A stretch of 64,000 bases of DNA from Pseudolabrys sp963742345 (GTDB lineage Bacteria > Pseudomonadota > Alphaproteobacteria > Rhizobiales > Xanthobacteraceae). The position numbers and the translations under genes were made by a program. Under the pieces are notes generated by a model that was not told the origin of the DNA, did not search any database, and saw only the letters and a program-made list of their open reading frames with translations. Positions 59,931-64,000 of the stretch are shown piece by piece (the first letter of the stretch is position 1; every line of letters starts with the position of its first letter). Where the stretch lies: assembly GCA_963742345.1 (NCBI GenBank), contig CAVULO010000011.1, forward strand, positions 186,001 through 250,000, given 5' to 3'.

Positions 59931-61220
59931 ATGGACATCGCCGTTCTGCTGTTCACGATGTTCTTCTGCTTTTTCATCGGCGTGCCGATTGCCTATTCGC
60001 TCGCCCTCGCCGCCATTGCCGGCTGTCTGTGGATCGGCATTCCGCTCGAAGCGGTAATGCTGAAGATTTCCGACGGCGTCAGCAAAGTCGCGATGTTGAC
60101 GATTCCGTTTTTTGTCCTGGCCGGCGCGATCATGGCGGAAGGCGGCATGGCGCGGCGCATGGTCGCCTTCGCCGACGTACTCGTTGGCTTCACACGCGTT
60201 CGTGGCGGGCTATCGGTCGTCAACGTGCTGGCCACTACGTTTTTGAGCGGAATTTCCGGCTCGGCCGTCGCCGACACCTCGGCAATTGGCTCGGTCATGA
60301 TCCCGCAGATGGAAAAGAGCGGCTACCCGCGCGTGTTCGCCACCAATGTGACGATCACGGCATCGGTGCAGGCACTGCTGGTGCCGCCCAGCCATAACGC
60401 GGTGATCTATTCGCTGGCGACTGGCGGCACGATTTCGATCATCAGCCTGTTCATGGCGGGCGTGGTGCCAGGCCTGTTGCTCGGCTTTTCGATCATGGTG
60501 CTATGCGTGGTAATCGCCTATCGCGACGGACACCCCAGAGGCACCGCAGTTCCGTTGCGCGAAGCGGCCAAGATCACCTTCGAGGCCGTCTGGGGCCTGA
60601 TCACGCTCGTCATCATCCTTGGTGGCATTCTCGGCGGCGTGTTTACGGCGATCGAGGCCGGTGCAGTGGCCTGCGTGTGGGCCTTCTTTGTCACCATGTT
60701 CATTTATCGCGATTATAAGTGGCGCGACCTGCCGGCGCTGGTTCACCGCACCTTGCGCACCGTCGCCATGGTGATGACGCTGATCGCTTGCGCCTCGAGC
60801 GTCGGTTACGTGATGGCGCTGACGCAAATGCCGGCGAAGATCACGGCGTTTTTCCTGACAATCTCGAGCAACAAATACGTCATCCTGTTTCTGATCAATA
60901 TATTGCTGCTCATTCTCGGAACCCTGGTGGATATGGCGCCGTCGATACTGATTTGCACACCGATTTTATTGCCGGTGATGATCAATTTTGGCGTCGATCC
61001 GGTTCATTTCGGTATGATCATGATGCTCAACCTTGGGATCGGACTATGCCACCCACCGGTCGGCGCGATCCTTTTCGTCGGCTGCGCGGTCGGAAAAGTC
61101 ACCATCGAAGAAGTCATGCGCAAAATCTGGCCGTTCTACGCCGTAATGTTTGCGGTGCTGATGCTGGTCACCTATGTACCGGCGCTGTCGCTTTGGCTCC
61201 CTGCGCTGGTCGTGCATTGA
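59931..61220 (+). CDS. TRAP transporter large permease (DctM type)
   Basis: A 429-residue sodium-coupled permease subunit with about 12 helices. Family signatures include FFVLAGAIMAEGGMARRMV, FLSGISGSAVADTSAIGSVM, and ITASVQALLVPPSHNAVIYS, and at the end NLGIGLCHPPVGAILFVGCA. The gene follows dctQ by 24 bases. Together with the binding protein it forms a complete system, probably for a uronate-type acid given the divergent udh. Confidence 0.93.
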   Translation: MDIAVLLFTMFFCFFIGVPIAYSLALAAIAGCLWIGIPLEAVMLKISDGVSKVAMLTIPFFVLAGAIMAEGGMARRMVAFADVLVGFTRVRGGLSVVNVLATTFLSGISGSAVADTSAIGSVMIPQMEKSGYPRVFATNVTITASVQALLVPPSHNAVIYSLATGGTISIISLFMAGVVPGLLLGFSIMVLCVVIAYRDGHPRGTAVPLREAAKITFEAVWGLITLVIILGGILGGVFTAIEAGAVACVWAFFVTMFIYRDYKWRDLPALVHRTLRTVAMVMTLIACASSVGYVMALTQMPAKITAFFLTISSNKYVILFLINILLLILGTLVDMAPSILICTPILLPVMINFGVDPVHFGMIMMLNLGIGLCHPPVGAILFVGCAVGKVTIEEVMRKIWPFYAVMFAVLMLVTYVPALSLWLPALVVH

Positions 61221-61332
61221 TTGGGCGCCCGAGAGGCCCGCTCCAAAACGCACCTGGCCAAGTTGCAAGCGCAGCCGACAAAGGCCAATAATGTTTCGCG
61301 ACTCGAGCGTTGATTATGGCGAGGAATGAACC

Positions 61333-61821
61333 ATGGGCTGGCGGTGTCAACTCGATCGAGTGATCGCCGGGACTATCGAAAGCGCACAATGGCTCGCGCT
61401 GCCGCTTATCCTGTTGTTGTTTCTGCAATGGCCACTCCGCGATATTTTTCGCTCGTATTCGCGTGAGGCCAATGATCTCGGTCAGATCCTCTTCGCACTT
61501 TTTGTGGCAGTGAGCGTGACGGCAGCGACCCGTGCCGGCACGCATCTGGCTGCGGATGCCGTTGCGCAGCGTTATTCTCCGCGTTTGCGCCATAACATCA
61601 GGAAGTTTGGCGCGCTCATCGGGCTCACTCCGTGGGCGCTATTCATCCTGTTCGCGAGCAAGCAGACGGTGATCTCGGCGCTGCGATTGCACGAAACATT
61701 CGCTGACACCGGAAACCCCGGCTACTTCGTCATCAAACTGGCTTTGTGGCTCATGGCGGTGATGATCCTCGCGCAGGCGGTCCTCGATATTGCACGTCCC
61801 TTGCCGAGAGACAGCACTTAA
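61333..61821 (+). CDS. Second TRAP transporter small permease
   Basis: A 162-residue membrane protein with four hydrophobic segments (LALPLILLLFLQWPLRDIF, ILFALFVAVSVTAATRAG, LIGLTPWALFILFASKQTV and IKLALWLMAVMILAQAVLD). Sequence similarity to the first DctQ is weak; it belongs to a different DctQ subgroup. A GAGGA site precedes the ATG. The large permease starts on the next base after its stop. No binding-protein gene accompanies this pair. Confidence 0.8.
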   Translation: MGWRCQLDRVIAGTIESAQWLALPLILLLFLQWPLRDIFRSYSREANDLGQILFALFVAVSVTAATRAGTHLAADAVAQRYSPRLRHNIRKFGALIGLTPWALFILFASKQTVISALRLHETFADTGNPGYFVIKLALWLMAVMILAQAVLDIARPLPRDST

Positions 61822-63261
61822 ATGGAATGGAGCGGTTTCGCTCTGCTTCTGCTCGTCGGCGCCGGCATTATCGGCACCGGCCTGCCCGCGGCCATCGTTC
61901 TGATTATGGCGGCTTGCGTTGGCGCGGCGCTGGGTTTGATGACCGACACCATACCGTTGAGCCTGCTTGGGGCGCTGCCGGGGCGCCTTATTAATCTGTT
62001 CGAGAACGATCTGCTGCAAGCGCTGCCGCTTTACGTCACGATGGGCCTGCTGCTCAATCGACTGCCGCTCGCCGATGCCCTCTATCGAGGAAGCATGGCG
62101 GTGCTGCCACGCAGTCCTTCAGCACCGCTCGTATCCGGCATGGTGCTGGGCGCATTACTTGGGCCAATGAACGGCTCGGTCGGCGCCAGCGTCTTGGGGT
62201 TGTCGCGGGTCGTCTCGCCACGGCTAAGCGCAGAAGGAGTACCAGCCGCCACCCGCGATGCTGTCGTCGCTGTCGCCAGCACGCTCGGCGTGCTTATTCC
62301 GCCTTCGTTGGTGCTGATCTTGCTCAGCGATGCCATGCTTTCAGCCCATACCATTGCCGTGACGCAAACCGGGCGCGCCGACCGCGTCATCAACACCCAG
62401 GACGTCTTCCATGCCGCGTTGCTGCCGGCGGGAATTTTTCTGATCCTGTGCGTCGTATTAGCATGGCTCGCCGGGCGGAAGGCACTTCGGGCGGCAAAGC
62501 CGGAGCCACTGACGTTCAATCAGGGATTGCTCGCAGGACTCTCGCTTGCCGCGCTTGTACTGCTGCTTGGCGGCGTCGCTACCGGCTATTTCTATGCGGT
62601 CGAAGCGGCCGCCATGGGCGGCTTTGCGCTGCTGGCCGCCGGACTGCTCACCGGGCGGCTGAATGTCTCCATCTTGCGCGAGCTCTTCCACGACGCAATC
62701 GCAATTACCGGCGCACTATTTTTCCTGCTCCTCGCAGCGACCACCTTCACGTTGGTTCTGCGGCTGCTCGGTACCGACCGACTGGTGAACAACCTGGTTG
62801 GTGGCATTCCGGGCGGCGATACTCTTGTCGTTGCCACTGTTCTGGGCGTGATCGGACTTTGCGCATTCGTGCTCGATGCCTTCGAAATCATATTCGTGAT
62901 CGTTCCGATTGTAATTCCATCGCTGCTCGTGCGCGTCGCGGACGCGCGTTGGGTTTCTGTGCTCATCCTGTTGACCTTGCAATCGAGCTTCCTGTTGCCG
63001 CCCTTCGGCTACGCGCTGATGATGGTGCGGGGCGTGGCCAAAAACCCTGCGCCTTTCCGCCCTTTCATCCGTGCGCTGATTCCGTTTGTGGCGGCTCAAT
63101 GGCTGCTGCTCGTGGTCGTGCTGCTCATGCCCAGCCTCGTCCACTTTGGCGACAAGGCCGGTGAAATGAGCCGCGCGCCTCCAAAAGACCTTTCGACGGA
63201 AGAAATCAACAAACTGTTCAAAGAGATGGTGCCAGGGCCGCCAGTGCAGGATAGCAACTAG
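61822..63261 (+). CDS. Second TRAP transporter large permease
   Basis: A 479-residue DctM-family protein with about 12 helices, with GLLLNRLPLADALYRGSMAV, GPMNGSVGASVLGLSRVVSP and ASTLGVLIPPSLVLILLSDA as family signatures (in the first system: SGISGSAVADTSA and LLVPPSHN). It is longer than DctM1 through the loop near 190-230 and a polar C-terminus. It belongs to a distinct, longer DctM subfamily often paired with unusual binding proteins. The missing binding protein is probably encoded elsewhere or shared. Confidence 0.85.
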   Translation: MEWSGFALLLLVGAGIIGTGLPAAIVLIMAACVGAALGLMTDTIPLSLLGALPGRLINLFENDLLQALPLYVTMGLLLNRLPLADALYRGSMAVLPRSPSAPLVSGMVLGALLGPMNGSVGASVLGLSRVVSPRLSAEGVPAATRDAVVAVASTLGVLIPPSLVLILLSDAMLSAHTIAVTQTGRADRVINTQDVFHAALLPAGIFLILCVVLAWLAGRKALRAAKPEPLTFNQGLLAGLSLAALVLLLGGVATGYFYAVEAAAMGGFALLAAGLLTGRLNVSILRELFHDAIAITGALFFLLLAATTFTLVLRLLGTDRLVNNLVGGIPGGDTLVVATVLGVIGLCAFVLDAFEIIFVIVPIVIPSLLVRVADARWVSVLILLTLQSSFLLPPFGYALMMVRGVAKNPAPFRPFIRALIPFVAAQWLLLVVVLLMPSLVHFGDKAGEMSRAPPKDLSTEEINKLFKEMVPGPPVQDSN

Positions 63262-63305
63262 GTGGTGCGCCCAAATTGGCGACAGTGCTGTTATATTGGC
63301 GTGGA

Positions 63306-63566
63306 CTAGAACGACTTTCGAGCTTCCGCTGCTCGCCGGCGGCAATCCAGGTATTGTGAGCTTTCCTTCCCGAACGAATGACACCGGGCCTCGTCGATCG
63401 CGTTGAGGGCTTTCGCGTCCTGTTCCTGCTGCAGCTTCTTCTCGCTCCCTGCCGTACCCGGGGCGCAGTCGCTGTGGACTTCTCCCATGGCACAATCGAT
63501 GGAATGCCGGGCGCATCCGACGATCAGCACGCTTACGAGAGCTGGAAATAACAGTGCCAAGCGCAT
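63306..63566 (-). CDS. Small lipoprotein
   Basis: An 86-residue protein with a lipoprotein signal: ALLFPALVSVLIVGC, lipobox L/V-x-G-C with the acylated Cys at about 18. The mature part has four further Cys and a helical charged region (SEKKLQQEQDAKALNAIDEA), ending SQYLDCRRRAAEARKSF. No family is recognised. It would be anchored in the outer or inner membrane facing the periplasm. Confidence 0.7.
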   Translation of the reverse strand: MRLALLFPALVSVLIVGCARHSIDCAMGEVHSDCAPGTAGSEKKLQQEQDAKALNAIDEARCHSFGKESSQYLDCRRRAAEARKSF

Positions 63567-63623
63567 TCGAATTGTCCTCAGCTTCCGTCGGATTCTAGCT
63601 TCGTCGACGGGAGCGACATGACG

Positions 63624-64000
63624 TCAGCGCGACCGTGCGCGCGCTTTCGGCAACGGCGGGATCGATCCGGTCGGCTCCGTGTCAGGTTTGCCCGGCGCCG
63701 CAGCCGGCTTTGGCGGCGACGGTGACGATCCGGAATCGCGTCCTTCCGGTCCGGATTTGCCCGCGGTGTCGGTCCCAGGAGCATTCGCCGCCGGGGCTTT
63801 TGACGGGTCGAGCGCCGAAGACGCAGAAGCCCCCTCACCCGCCGCCCCGCCAGGCGAAACTGTGGACGATTCCGGATAGCGCGTATGCAGATCGCGCAGG
63901 AAAGAATCGAGCGTATCGACGCTCGCGACCTTCTTGGCAATATCCTGAAACTCGACACCGTTGGTGCCGATCGGCGCAGTCACGACATTGAACGCACGAC
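63624..64000 (-). CDS. Proline/serine-rich C-terminus of a larger protein, cut by the window edge
   Basis: The frame is open to the right edge, so only the last 125 residues are seen. They read FNVVTAPIGTNGVEFQDIAK, then VASVDTLDSFLRDLHTRYPE, followed by an extended Pro/Ala/Ser/Gly linker that ends TGSIPPLPKARARSR. The first part looks like the end of a folded domain of a secreted or membrane protein (a Tetratricopeptide-type context is possible), but I cannot name it. The GTG at 63983 is not taken as the start because conserved-looking sequence precedes it. Confidence 0.55.
   Translation of the reverse strand, partial: RAFNVVTAPIGTNGVEFQDIAKKVASVDTLDSFLRDLHTRYPESSTVSPGGAAGEGASASSALDPSKAPAANAPGTDTAGKSGPEGRDSGSSPSPPKPAAAPGKPDTEPTGSIPPLPKARARSR

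Overview
The window looks like chromosomal DNA of an alphaproteobacterium of the order Hyphomicrobiales (Rhizobiales), most like the Bradyrhizobium/Nitrobacteraceae-Xanthobacteraceae side. The grounds are high GC, a PurQ with the start PGINRERD, a recA/alaS/icd neighbourhood, an flgB-flgC-fliE-fliQ-fliR-flhB operon next to cckA, an alphaproteobacterial GTTC-N7-GTTC SOS box before recA, FixK/FNR-type boxes, and several palindromic intergenic repeats of kinds common in that group. This is judged from sequence alone. No tRNA, rRNA, CRISPR array, insertion sequence or prophage was seen.

Layout. 0-5 kb: end of an RBBP9-like hydrolase, murI (frame broken), terC, rpsD, two paralogous small membrane proteins, a Tat-exported metallo-hydrolase. 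4.6-10.5 kb (minus): a run with grxD, ridA, bolA, purL, purQ, purS, purC, that is, the PurSQL form of FGAM synthase plus SAICAR synthase. 10.9-22 kb: DUF1476 protein, HpcH/HpaI aldolase, a TrmJ-like methyltransferase fused to a DUF559 domain, icd, a cyclic-nucleotide K+ channel, a BNR propeller beside a MoaD/ThiS protein, alaS, a basic Lys/Ala-rich protein and recA. 22-40 kb: an accessory-like stretch of small secreted, membrane and regulatory proteins mixed with class I fumarase, a cytochrome c/Vgb-like propeller, SET protein, DMT exporter, GST, diguanylate cyclase, cupins and a cold-shock protein. 39.7-47.7 kb: cckA and the flagellar basal-body/export genes, with fliO-fliP divergent. 47.7-49.3 kb: arsR-arsC-aquaporin arsenic operon. 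49.4-52.9 kb: PhnCDEE-type ABC importer without C-P lyase genes. 53-57.3 kb: NitT/TauT-type ABC importer wrapped around an AtuA (DUF1446) protein pair. 57.5-63.3 kb: uronate dehydrogenase divergent from a TRAP transporter, followed by a second TRAP permease pair with no binding protein. The right edge cuts a proline-rich protein.

The most striking whole-window signal is a set of nine single-base insertions, each adding one base to a run of two or three identical bases, which break six genes (murI, an envelope protein, a PilZ protein, a Tim44-like protein three times, cckA, and the small AtuA partner). murI and cckA are normally essential, and the repaired proteins match their families on both sides of each break, so uncorrected sequencing or assembly errors are the simplest explanation. 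The most interesting biological leads are the methyltransferase-DUF559 fusion, the AtuA/ABC operon, the ubiquitin-fold/propeller pair, the orphan TRAP permeases and three clustered FixK/FNR-like boxes.
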